26,632 nt of DNA, taken from positions 1 to 26,632 of the forward strand of contig CAYRAF010000013.1 in the NCBI GenBank assembly GCA_964422195.1, written 5' to 3'. The notes beneath the pieces were generated by a model. It made no database searches. It was not told the origin of the DNA and was given only the letters and a program-made list of their open reading frames with translations. A program made the position numbers and the translations under genes. Below are positions 1-6,280 of this stretch, in pieces. How positions within the stretch are numbered: position 1 is the stretch's first letter; each line of letters opens with the position of its first letter. Source of the DNA: CALVUP01 sp964422195 (GTDB lineage Bacteria; Bacillota_I; Bacilli_A; RF39; UBA660).

Positions 1-55
1 AACAATATGTTATAATGAATATGTCAAGGAAACTTGCATAAAATAAAAAAGGGAA
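1..55 (+). repeat. Left copy of 55-bp direct repeat (antitoxin RNA promoter and 5' end)
   Basis: These 55 bases are identical to 1650-1704. They hold the -10 TATAAT (11-16) and the first part of the antisense RNA of the first toxin-antitoxin locus. The -35 of this copy lies off the left edge of the window, so the repeat may be longer than seen. Identity stops exactly where the RNA 5' hairpin begins. Confidence 0.95.
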
Positions 56-138
56 CATTCAGTTTTGGTTAGTTGAATGTCTACCAAAATATAATTTGTT
101 TAGACATTTAAGTCTTGTGACTTAAGTGTCATTTTTTT
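23..138 (+). ncRNA. Putative type I antitoxin RNA, locus 1
   Basis: The RNA should start about seven bases after the TATAAT at 11-16. It carries a 5' hairpin whose 7-bp arms are ACATTCA (55-61) and TGAATGT (74-80). It ends in a strong intrinsic terminator, a 12-bp stem GACATTTAAGTC / GACTTAAGTGTC with one wobble pair followed by seven T. The 3' part overlaps, in antisense, the end of the minus-strand toxin peptide gene and its 3' untranslated region. That arrangement matches Fst/par-like and TxpA/RatA-like type I systems. The RNA ends are inferred from promoter and terminator positions. Confidence 0.75.
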
Positions 139-224
139 ATTACAACTATTATCATTAACAGAAGGAATAAAATTACGGCTAGTAGAAGTAAAACTTTACA
201 AACGTATTCACGTTTTTTCACCAT
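129..224 (-). CDS. Small hydrophobic peptide, putative type I toxin, locus 1 (31 aa)
   Basis: This short frame begins ATG at 224 and ends TGA at 129. It is preceded on the minus strand by the strong ribosome site AAAGGAGGTG. The peptide has a charged start (MVKKREY), about 22 consecutive hydrophobic residues forming one membrane span, and a C-terminal KK. Such peptides in type I systems insert into the inner membrane and depolarise it. The gene lies wholly inside a transcript running from the promoter at 286-314 to a T-rich hairpin near 45-80. The antisense RNA from 23 converges on it. No sequence family is claimed; the call rests on size, composition and locus architecture, which is repeated at 1650-1960. 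Confidence 0.78.
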   Translation of the reverse strand: MVKKREYVCKVLLLLAVILFLLLMIIVVIKK

Positions 225-285
225 AACACCTCCTTTCCTTTTGGAAATAGAGGTAGACACTCAACAACTAAATGTTCCTATTAAT

Positions 286-314
286 ATTATACAATAAGTA
301 AACTGCTAAAACAA
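286..314 (-). promoter_or_regulatory. Promoter of toxin peptide gene 1
   Basis: On the minus strand TTGTTT (309-314) and TATAAT (286-291) are separated by exactly 17 bases. The surrounding 40 bases (284-323) match 1927-1966 at 37 positions. The predicted start near 279 gives a leader of about 55 nt. That leader carries a wobble-rich hairpin (258-263 with 269-274) resembling the antitoxin 5' hairpin. Confidence 0.8.
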
Positions 315-332
315 CCTGACAAAGCAAAATGT

Positions 333-360
333 TTTAAATTTATAAAAACTGTAGTATAAT
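333..360 (+). promoter_or_regulatory. Promoter of beta-lactamase-like gene
   Basis: TTTAAA (333-338), a 16-base spacer and TATAAT (355-360) lie just before the gene. The predicted start leaves only a leader of about ten bases, which still includes the AGGTG ribosome site. Confidence 0.6.
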
Positions 361-377
361 TAATTTAGGTGAAATAT

Positions 378-1232
378 ATGAAAGAAAAAATAAAAAAGAT
401 AATAGAAAATTCAGATTATGATATAGGTTTATATATTTGTGATACTAGGAATAATAGTTTTGGATACAATGAAAATAAGATATTTGAAACTGCTAGTTGT
501 ATAAAGCTATTTATTCTATTAGAATTTTATAAACAAATATATGAAGGCAAGAAAAAAGAAAATGATTTATTAACATATAAAAAAGAGGATAAAGTTAGTG
601 GTGCAGATAGTGGTATTATTGGTAAATTAGAACCTGGTTTAAAATTAACTGCTAAAGATTTAGCTACTTTAATGATTATTTATAGTGATAATATAGCTAC
701 TAATAAGTTAATTGATTACTTAGGCCTTGATAATATAAATCAAACTATTATAGATTTAGGATTTAAAAATACAAAAATTTTACATGAATTAAACTTATTT
801 AAATATTTTGAGTTTGGTATCACAACTCCTTATGAATATGCTAAAGCATACTTAATGATTTTAAATGGTGAAATGATTAATAAGGAAATAAGTAAGAATG
901 TTTTAGAAGTATTAAAAAAACAAGAAAAAAGTGATATTATGAAAAAATCTCTTCCACAATATGATTTCTTATTTAGAGGAGATAGTAGTAGTCAAATAAA
1001 TTATGTTGCTAGTAAAAGTGGTGGAATTATATATACAGGAGATGAAATGAAAAATTGTAGAAATGATGGTGGTATAGTTTCTACTAAGTATGGTGATTAT
1101 ATTTTTACTATCTTTATCTCAAATGTAGATGATTTACAATGGACATATGATAATAAAGGTGTAGAATTAGGTGCGTCTATTGGTAAGATAGTATTTAACA
1201 ATTTTATAGAGAATAAAGGTGAATTTAAATGA
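378..1232 (+). CDS. Class A beta-lactamase-fold serine hydrolase (284 aa)
   Basis: The ATG at 378 is preferred over the upstream in-frame GTG at 369 because AGGTG at 367-371 is well spaced for it. Class A beta-lactamase landmarks are visible in order: the SxxK nucleophile motif as SCIK (Ser40, Lys43), the SDN loop (Ser103-Asn105) in a YSDNIATN context, and KSG (Lys213-Gly215) in place of KTG. The omega-loop segment reads LHELN, so the usual Glu166 general base of ExELN appears to be Leu. There is no signal peptide or lipobox, which is unusual for a beta-lactamase and suggests a cytoplasmic serine hydrolase or esterase, or a lost export signal. The stop codon overlaps the next gene's ATG (ATGA), so it is translationally coupled to the GNAT gene. 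Drug resistance is not demonstrated. Confidence 0.8.
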   Translation: MKEKIKKIIENSDYDIGLYICDTRNNSFGYNENKIFETASCIKLFILLEFYKQIYEGKKKENDLLTYKKEDKVSGADSGIIGKLEPGLKLTAKDLATLMIIYSDNIATNKLIDYLGLDNINQTIIDLGFKNTKILHELNLFKYFEFGITTPYEYAKAYLMILNGEMINKEISKNVLEVLKKQEKSDIMKKSLPQYDFLFRGDSSSQINYVASKSGGIIYTGDEMKNCRNDGGIVSTKYGDYIFTIFISNVDDLQWTYDNKGVELGASIGKIVFNNFIENKGEFK

Positions 1233-1618
1233 TAACATATAATGAAGAAATGACTTGCACAAAAGAAGATTTAAAAGAATTATATTTAAGTGTGAACTGG
1301 AACTCTGGTAAGTATCCTGAAAAGTTATATAAATCTATAAAGAATAGTACTTATAAAGTATTTGCATATGATAATGAAAAACTAGTTGGACTTGTCACTG
1401 GGCTTTCAGATAATTGTATTAATCTATTTATAAGCTATTTAGTAGTAAATCCTGAATATCAAAAACAAAAAATTGGTTCTACCTTATTAAATATGATTAC
1501 TTCTAAGAAAAAGTTTAATAGAATTCAACTTATTACTGAGAGTAAAGATAAAGAGTTTTATATTAAAAATGGATTCATAGAAGATGGTGTAGGTATATTT
1601 AAAATTAATTGGGATTAA
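1229..1618 (+). CDS. GNAT family N-acetyltransferase (129 aa)
   Basis: A short single-domain GNAT protein. The acetyl-CoA binding motif A is visible as LVVNPEYQKQKIGSTLL near residues 71-87, fitting the V-x5-Q-x2-G-x-G/S pattern. The C-terminal YIKNGF segment is the usual motif B. It transfers an acetyl group from acetyl-CoA to an unknown amine. It overlaps the preceding gene by four bases, so the two are co-expressed. The pair is bracketed by the two paralogous toxin-antitoxin loci. The substrate cannot be told from sequence. Confidence 0.85.
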   Translation: MITYNEEMTCTKEDLKELYLSVNWNSGKYPEKLYKSIKNSTYKVFAYDNEKLVGLVTGLSDNCINLFISYLVVNPEYQKQKIGSTLLNMITSKKKFNRIQLITESKDKEFYIKNGFIEDGVGIFKINWD

Positions 1619-1636
1619 AAATACTTACAATGAATT

Positions 1637-1665
1637 TTGACATATAGTTAACAATATGTTATAAT
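1637..1665 (+). promoter_or_regulatory. Consensus promoter of antitoxin RNA 2
   Basis: A perfect TTGACA (1637-1642), a 17-base spacer and a perfect TATAAT (1660-1665). This is the strongest promoter in the window, as expected for an antisense RNA that must be in excess over the toxin mRNA. Confidence 0.88.
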
Positions 1666-1704
1666 GAATATGTCAAGGAAACTTGCATAAAATAAAAAAG
1701 GGAA
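1650..1704 (+). repeat. Right copy of 55-bp direct repeat
   Basis: Identical to bases 1-55. Together with the left copy it brackets the first toxin-antitoxin locus, the beta-lactamase-like gene and the GNAT gene in direct orientation. Recombination between the copies would delete that 1649-bp segment and leave one complete toxin-antitoxin locus. Confidence 0.95.
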
Positions 1705-1782
1705 TACTCAATTTCGCTGGTTGAGTACTCACCAAAATGGTTTTTGCACTTAATCTACGATTAGATTGAGTGCTATTTTTTT
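1672..1782 (+). ncRNA. Putative type I antitoxin RNA, locus 2
   Basis: Predicted from the promoter at 1637-1665 to an intrinsic terminator with an 11-bp stem (GCACTTAATCT / AGATTGAGTGC, one wobble) and a T run ending near 1782. The 5' hairpin has 7-bp arms TACTCAA (1705-1711) and TTGAGTA (1721-1727), different in sequence from the hairpin in locus 1 but at the same position. The 3' half is antisense to the end of the peptide gene at 1773-1862. Confidence 0.78.
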
Positions 1783-1862
1783 ATAGATAGAATCATTAAT
1801 GATACTATTAATAAAATGATAATTAGTATTAGAAATGAGATTAACAAATCTTTTTTCTTCAT
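1773..1862 (-). CDS. Small hydrophobic peptide, putative type I toxin, locus 2 (29 aa)
   Basis: ATG at 1862 and TAG at 1773 on the minus strand, preceded by the ribosome site AGGAAGGAGG. The peptide starts MKKKD, has a single membrane span of about 20 Leu/Ile/Val-rich residues and ends KK, so its layout equals that of the locus 1 peptide while most residues differ. Its transcript should end at the hairpin 1704-1729 followed by CCTTTTTT on the minus strand, inside the 5' part of the antisense RNA. The stop codon lies in the stem of the antitoxin terminator, so the two RNAs overlap by about 90 nt. Confidence 0.8.
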   Translation of the reverse strand: MKKKDLLISFLILIIILLIVSLMILSIKK

Positions 1863-1928
1863 AATATCAAGCCTCCTTCCTAATAGAAAGTTGGCAAGCA
1901 CTCAACTTATTGAGATTCCCTTATGTAT

Positions 1929-1957
1929 ATTATACAATAAGTAAACTATCAAAACAA
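1929..1957 (-). promoter_or_regulatory. Promoter of toxin peptide gene 2
   Basis: On the minus strand TTGTTT (1952-1957), a 17-base spacer and TATAAT (1929-1934). It is nearly identical to the locus 1 toxin promoter. The leader of about 60 nt contains a 5-bp hairpin CTCAA-N4-TTGAG (1901-1914) that resembles the antitoxin 5' hairpin on the same locus. Confidence 0.82.
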
Positions 1958-2002
1958 CCTGACAAATGAAATTATTTAAGAAAATTAGTAAATAAAAAAC
2001 AA

Positions 2003-2031
2003 TTGAATAATTATTTATATAATGTTATAAT
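2003..2031 (+). promoter_or_regulatory. Promoter of heavy-metal exporter gene
   Basis: TTGAAT (2003-2008), a 17-base spacer and TATAAT (2026-2031). The predicted start near 2038 gives a short leader with the ribosome site GAGGTGGG. No metal-responsive operator dyad is obvious. Confidence 0.7.
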
Positions 2032-2052
2032 TATAGGCAATGAGGTGGGAGT

Positions 2053-2901
2053 ATGTTAGATGTTATTATTGATACATTAATGGATGCTATTAAGCTATTA
2101 CCCTTCTTGTTTGTAGCATTTTTAATCATAGAGATTATTGAACATAAATTAAGTAATAAGAGTAAAGATGCTGTTGTAAAAGCAGGGAAGTTTGGTCCGG
2201 TATTTGGATCACTACTTGGAGCTATTCCTCAATGTGGTTTTTCTGTACTTGCTACTAACCTTTATGTTACTAGAATTTTATCTTTAGGAAGTTTGATTGC
2301 TATATATTTATCAACAAGTGATGAAATGTTACCAGTATTACTTTCTAATCATATGCCACTTAAATCAATATTAGTAATTCTTCTTATTAAGGTTATTGTT
2401 GGTATGATGTTTGGATTTATTATTGATTTAATTATTAGAAGAAAAGAAGATAAAAAACATGAACATATACATGATATGTGTGAACATGATCATTGCCATT
2501 GTGAAAACAATATATTAACTTCATCTTTGATTCATACATTTAAAACTTTATTATTTATAGTACTTATTACCTTTATATTAAATATATTGTTTGAATATGG
2601 AGGAAATAAATTAATAGAAAAGATATTCTTAAAGAATAGTATATTCGCTCCATTTATCGCAAGTTTGGTTGGTTTAATTCCAAACTGTGGAGCATCAGTA
2701 ATATTAAGCGAATTATATGTAAGTGGTGCTATTTCAGTTGCATCTCTTATATCTGGATTACTTACAGGGAGTGGAGTTGCTTTACTTGTATTATTTAAGA
2801 GTAATAAAAATATAAAAGAAAACTTTTCTATTTTAGGACTTGTTTATTTGATAGGGGTTATAGTTGGCTTATTTTTAGAGATAATTGATTTTGCTCTATA
2901 A
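2053..2901 (+). CDS. Putative 10-TM heavy-metal (arsenic/manganese-type) exporter (282 aa)
   Basis: This polytopic membrane protein resembles the ArsP_2 / putative manganese transporter family. There are two homologous halves. Each has a buried motif with a conserved cysteine: GSLLGAIPQCGFSVLAT in the first half and ASLVGLIPNCGASVI in the second, giving paired PxCG sites typical of an inverted-repeat transporter. The halves are joined by a cytosolic loop of about 25 residues (near 130-156) rich in His, Cys and Asp (HEHIHDMCEHDHCHC), a plausible metal sensor or buffer. The ribosome site GAGGTGGG fits the ATG at 2053. The substrate is not decided by sequence; efflux of a metal or metalloid is the family-based inference. 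Confidence 0.8.
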   Translation: MLDVIIDTLMDAIKLLPFLFVAFLIIEIIEHKLSNKSKDAVVKAGKFGPVFGSLLGAIPQCGFSVLATNLYVTRILSLGSLIAIYLSTSDEMLPVLLSNHMPLKSILVILLIKVIVGMMFGFIIDLIIRRKEDKKHEHIHDMCEHDHCHCENNILTSSLIHTFKTLLFIVLITFILNILFEYGGNKLIEKIFLKNSIFAPFIASLVGLIPNCGASVILSELYVSGAISVASLISGLLTGSGVALLVLFKSNKNIKENFSILGLVYLIGVIVGLFLEIIDFAL

Positions 2902-2914
2902 GTAAGCTTTTTAT

Positions 2915-2943
2915 TTGCAAAAATTTATGTTTTATGGTATAAT
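2915..2943 (+). promoter_or_regulatory. Promoter upstream of sigma-4-like gene
   Basis: TTGCAA (2915-2920), a 17-base spacer and TATAAT (2938-2943). The expected start near 2950 lies directly before the hairpin at 2956-2976. Confidence 0.65.
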
Positions 2944-2955
2944 ACAGTAGATTTT

Positions 2956-2976
2956 AAATCAGTGCTCTGATTTTTT
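2956..2976 (+). terminator. Hairpin plus T run in gene leader: attenuator or upstream terminator
   Basis: A 7-bp perfect stem AAATCAG / CTGATTT with a TGCT loop is followed by six T (2971-2976). It lies between the predicted promoter (2915-2943) and the ribosome site GGGGGG of the gene at 2998. It may terminate the upstream exporter transcript, or act as a leader attenuator. Confidence 0.6.
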
Positions 2977-2997
2977 AGAATTAGGGGGGTTAAAGAA

Positions 2998-3897
2998 ATG
3001 AAAGGAAATAATGAAGTTAGCAAAGAAAGCATTTATACAATACTTGATAAAGTAGATTTAACCGAAAATGAATATCAGGTAATAATAAGGAGATATGGTA
3101 ATCAAGAAAGACTAAAAACATTTAAAGAAATAAGTAATGAGCTTCAAATATCTAGGCAAAGGGCAGAAAAATTGGAAAAACAAACGTTAGGCAAAATAAA
3201 AGCTCTTGGTTTAGGAGAATTGTTTTCGATATATACCATAAATCCTATTAAGACTTGGAATACAATTAAAAAAATATCTTTAAAAGAAAATAAAAGAAAA
3301 TCTTTTTGTAATACAGATAGTGAAAATAAGGTAGAGGTAATAAGAAATCATAAGAAAATTGCTACAGCTATTTTTAATGGTAAATATAGTGAAGAAGAAA
3401 TAGTAGCTGCTATTAGTAGATTAAAAGAAAATCATCAAACTATATTTTATAAAAAATGGTCTAGAGATACTCTTGAGGAACAAACTAAAGGCTTAATGGA
3501 TAAAGAAATATCAACATATCATCATCAAGTAATTAAAAATTTAAAACAATGCTTAGAAGATCTTGAATTTGTACCATGGGGATGTAGAAATAGTTATGAG
3601 AATAGAAGCAAGGGACCAGAGATTGCAACAATTATATTTAATGATGGATATAGTGTGGAAGAAATAGTAGCTGCCATTGATAGATTAAAAGAAAGTCATC
3701 AAACAATATTTTATAAATTATGGACAGAAGATACTTTGGAAAAGAAAAATAAAGTAAGTATCTTAACGTCAGGAGAAACAACAACATATTATAGGAGCGT
3801 TATTCCTAATTTACAACATTGTTTAGATGATCCAAATTATGTTCCATGGGGATGTAGAAATAATAATAAAACTTTAATTAAGCAAAAAGATAAATAG
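2998..3897 (+). CDS. Sigma-70 region 4-like HTH protein with two copies of an unknown domain (299 aa)
   Basis: Residues about 20-72 look like sigma-70 region 4: an LTENEYQVIIRRYG start, then a helix-turn-helix KTFKEISNELQISRQRAEKLE and a trailing helix. The rest is a tandem duplication of about 81 residues (119-199 and 207-289). Each copy runs from IAT-IFN-GYS through EEIVAAI-RLKE-HQTIFYK-W, a DTLE segment and TYY--VI-NL--CL, to the closing motif VPWGCRN. I do not recognise this repeated domain. It is probably a DNA-binding regulator. There is no region 2, so it is not a complete sigma factor. The ribosome site is a G-rich AGGGGGG. A 10-bp terminator stem overlaps its last codons. Confidence 0.72.
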   Translation: MKGNNEVSKESIYTILDKVDLTENEYQVIIRRYGNQERLKTFKEISNELQISRQRAEKLEKQTLGKIKALGLGELFSIYTINPIKTWNTIKKISLKENKRKSFCNTDSENKVEVIRNHKKIATAIFNGKYSEEEIVAAISRLKENHQTIFYKKWSRDTLEEQTKGLMDKEISTYHHQVIKNLKQCLEDLEFVPWGCRNSYENRSKGPEIATIIFNDGYSVEEIVAAIDRLKESHQTIFYKLWTEDTLEKKNKVSILTSGETTTYYRSVIPNLQHCLDDPNYVPWGCRNNNKTLIKQKDK

Positions 3898-3911
3898 TCT
3901 TTTTGCTTTTT
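3881..3911 (+). terminator. Intrinsic terminator after sigma-4-like gene
   Basis: A perfect 10-bp stem AGCAAAAAGA / TCTTTTTGCT with a 7-base loop, followed by a short T run. It overlaps the end of the coding sequence. Confidence 0.8.
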
Positions 3912-3929
3912 CTATGATAAGATATATAT

Positions 3930-4298
3930 ATGAGTAAAGAAAGCATTATTAATAGTAAGTTGGATGAGTTAAGCCATTCTAAATTTAGAAGTAGTTTTCA
4001 TCTAAGAAAGTATATGATTGAATATGTTAAAGAAAAAGGTTTATCTACTATAAAAGATCATGCTTATGACTTTATAAATGATAGATTAAAACCTAGTAAT
4101 CCTATTAATGATGGAAAACAAACTCCAATGAAAGGACATCCTGTATTTATTGCACAACATGCGACTGCTTGTTGTTGTAGAGGATGTTTGGAAAAGTGGC
4201 ATAATATTCCTAAGAATAGGGAACTTACTAATAATGAAGTTAATTATATAGTTATGTTAATACTTACATGGATAAAAAGAGAAATGAAAGGAGAATAA
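3930..4298 (+). CDS. DUF4186 family protein (122 aa)
   Basis: The full-length sequence matches my recollection of the DUF4186 family: an early FRSSFHLR motif, then KGLSTIKDHAYDFI, the block NDGKQTPMKGHPVFIAQHAT, then ACCCRGCLEKWHNIP and a closing tryptophan-containing helix. The invariant His/Cys cluster (GHPVF-QHATACCCRGC-W) suggests a metal or nucleotide site, but the function of the family is unknown to me. The gene begins only 32 bases after the previous one, past a terminator and with a weak ribosome site, so its promoter is not evident. It abuts the DUF362 gene (ATG one base after the stop), implying one operon. Confidence 0.85.
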   Translation: MSKESIINSKLDELSHSKFRSSFHLRKYMIEYVKEKGLSTIKDHAYDFINDRLKPSNPINDGKQTPMKGHPVFIAQHATACCCRGCLEKWHNIPKNRELTNNEVNYIVMLILTWIKREMKGE

Positions 4299-4299
4299 T

Positions 4300-5190
4300 A
4301 TGAAATCTAAAGTTTATTATTGCAAGGAGGTAACTCCAGAAAAGTTAGTAGAAATGTATAAAAAACTAGGTAAGGAGTTACCAGGAAAAGTAGCAGTAAA
4401 AGTACATTCTGGTGAGAAAGGTAATCAAAACTATTTAAGACCTGAATTTATGAAAAACATAGTTGATTATGTTAAGGGAACTATTGTTGAATGTAATACT
4501 GCTTATGGAGAAGCTTTTGGTAATGGAGAAAGAGATCTTACTGAAAAACATTTAAAAGTAATAGAAGAACATGGTTGGAATAAATACTATAAAGTAGATT
4601 TAATGGATGCAGAGGGACCTGATATAGAAATAGAAATACCTAATGGAAAGAGATTAAAGAAAGATATTTTAGGTAAAAATATAGAAAACTATGATTCAAT
4701 GTTAATCATATCTCATTTTAAAGGTCATCCTATGGGTGGATATGGTGGAGCTTTAAAACAACTTTCTATAGGTTGTGCATCATCTGCTGGTAAAGCTCTA
4801 ATACATTCAGTTGGAAGAACAACAGATACTGTTAAAGCATGGGATGATCCTGATCAAATAGGATTCTTAGAATCAATGGCAGATGCAGCATCAGCTGTAG
4901 TTAAATATTTTAAAGATAATATGGTATTTATCAATGTAATGGCCAATATGAGTGTTGATTGTGATTGTTGTAGTGTCGCAGAAGATCCTTGTATGAAGGA
5001 TATGGGAATCTTAATTTCAACAGATCCAATTGCAATTGATCAAGCTTGTATAGATTTAGTTATTAACAGCGATGATCCAGGAAAAGAACACTTTATGGAA
5101 AGAGTAAATTCAAGACATGGCGTTCATACAATAGAAGCTGCTGCTGATTTAGGATTTGGATCAAGAGAATATGATTTAGAAGAGGTTTAA
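4300..5190 (+). CDS. DUF362 domain-containing protein (296 aa)
   Basis: This matches the DUF362 family. Visible marks are VAVKVHSGEKGNQNYLRPEFM near the start, a ECNTAYG segment, the central ISHFKGHPMGGYGGALKQLSIGCAS block, and the late STDPIAIDQACIDLV helix. A cysteine cluster (CDCC---EDPC, residues about 223-234) could bind iron-sulfur or another metal. Many relatives carry two extra ferredoxin-type 4Fe-4S motifs; this form lacks them. The reaction is unknown; redox or maturation roles have been suggested for relatives. GGAGAATA precedes the ATG. It is followed after three bases by an unknown gene, so it lies in a run with DUF4186. Confidence 0.85.
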   Translation: MKSKVYYCKEVTPEKLVEMYKKLGKELPGKVAVKVHSGEKGNQNYLRPEFMKNIVDYVKGTIVECNTAYGEAFGNGERDLTEKHLKVIEEHGWNKYYKVDLMDAEGPDIEIEIPNGKRLKKDILGKNIENYDSMLIISHFKGHPMGGYGGALKQLSIGCASSAGKALIHSVGRTTDTVKAWDDPDQIGFLESMADAASAVVKYFKDNMVFINVMANMSVDCDCCSVAEDPCMKDMGILISTDPIAIDQACIDLVINSDDPGKEHFMERVNSRHGVHTIEAAADLGFGSREYDLEEV

Positions 5191-5193
5191 TAT

Positions 5194-5604
5194 ATGGAAA
5201 AATCAATAGTATATACTTCTATGAGAGATGAAAATAATTTATCATGTAGTTATGCTATTATTAAAAAAGAAGATAAAGCAGTCATTATCATCTTAAAAGA
5301 ATTAGAATGCATAGTTTATGATTACATAGATTTTTGTAAAGAAAACTTCAATTTCCATTACTTATTATTAAAACACTATGATAATGAAAATTTTGCTTAT
5401 AAAGATTTTATGAAATTAATTGGTAAAATGTGTAAGAAAACTATTGATAGTAAATATTTTAGTAAACATATAGATGAAGATAATAATATATTATTTATAG
5501 ATGATAAAAATGAATCTATTTTACTTACTGATAATAAATATAAAATTAGAACTATAGAATTAGAAAACTTTATAAAAGAAAATAAAAAAGATTTTATAAT
5601 ATAA
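5194..5604 (+). CDS. Unrecognised soluble protein (136 aa)
   Basis: The gene starts three bases after the DUF362 stop, with AGAGG in the previous gene's last codons as ribosome site, so it is probably translated from the same mRNA. The product is soluble, acidic-basic mixed and Lys/Asp/Asn-rich, with no signal peptide and no membrane segment. A central LECIVYDYIDFCKENF stretch and a C-terminal Lys-rich helix are the only notable parts. I do not recognise a family, and no catalytic motif stands out. Confidence 0.7.
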   Translation: MEKSIVYTSMRDENNLSCSYAIIKKEDKAVIIILKELECIVYDYIDFCKENFNFHYLLLKHYDNENFAYKDFMKLIGKMCKKTIDSKYFSKHIDEDNNILFIDDKNESILLTDNKYKIRTIELENFIKENKKDFII

Positions 5605-5619
5605 TGTATAGGAGTATTT

Positions 5620-6210
5620 ATGTATTATCATGCTACTAATAAAAAAGGTTTAAGAGAGTTAAAACCATTTGTTTCAAATCACAAAGAAGCATATTGCTAT
5701 TTTTCTGATAAAAGAGAAAACATTTTAATATACTTATCTAATCCTATCAAAAAGTTTTGTGAAGAAACTAATAAGTATACGCAAGATAAGTATAATTGGT
5801 TTAGTCCTTATGGTTTTGATATAAATGGCAAATTGGTATATTTTGAATATTGTGAAAATTTATTATATGATACATATTATGGTGTTAGTGGATATATTTA
5901 TTATGTAGAATCTGATGAAGGAATGGAAACTTTACCACAGATAAGAAATGTATTTATTAATAAGAATAGAGTAAAGCCTATAAAAGTTGAATATATAGAA
6001 GATGCATATAGTGAAATATTAAAGGAAAAAGAAAAAGGTAATATAGCTATTATTTGGTATAAAGATTTAACTGAAGAACAAAAGAAAAATATAAAAAAAT
6101 TAGTGTTGGATGATTATAACAATAATCCCAATGATTTAGCGACGCGTTATTATTATGAAGAACATTTTGATTTTGTAAAAACACAAAAGAAAAAGGTAAT
6201 AGTTAAATAA
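5620..6210 (+). CDS. Unknown protein starting YYHAT, possibly ADP-ribosyltransferase-like fold (196 aa)
   Basis: The ribosome site AGGAG lies eight bases before ATG 5620. The N-terminus MYYHATNKKGLRELKPF resembles the YHgT---gl--l start of small proteins in the ADP-ribosyltransferase fold group. A YNWFSPYGFDINGKLVYFEY block follows, rich in aromatic residues, then helical Lys/Glu segments. I know similar hypothetical proteins in Firmicutes but no demonstrated activity. There is no signal peptide or membrane span. It follows the previous gene by 15 bases. The fold assignment is tentative: only the first strand and the His of the fold are suggestive, and a catalytic Glu cannot be pointed to with confidence. 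Confidence 0.65.
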   Translation: MYYHATNKKGLRELKPFVSNHKEAYCYFSDKRENILIYLSNPIKKFCEETNKYTQDKYNWFSPYGFDINGKLVYFEYCENLLYDTYYGVSGYIYYVESDEGMETLPQIRNVFINKNRVKPIKVEYIEDAYSEILKEKEKGNIAIIWYKDLTEEQKKNIKKLVLDDYNNNPNDLATRYYYEEHFDFVKTQKKKVIVK

Positions 6211-6231
6211 AGTTATTTATATAATAAACTA

Positions 6232-6260
6232 TTGATTTTTAACATAAAATATTCTATATT
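6232..6260 (+). promoter_or_regulatory. Promoter of small lipoprotein gene
   Basis: TTGATT (6232-6237), a 17-base spacer and TATATT (6255-6260), 20 bases before the ATG. The ribosome site AAAGGAG follows. Confidence 0.6.
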
Positions 6261-6280
6261 ATAGTTGAAAGGAGAATCTT

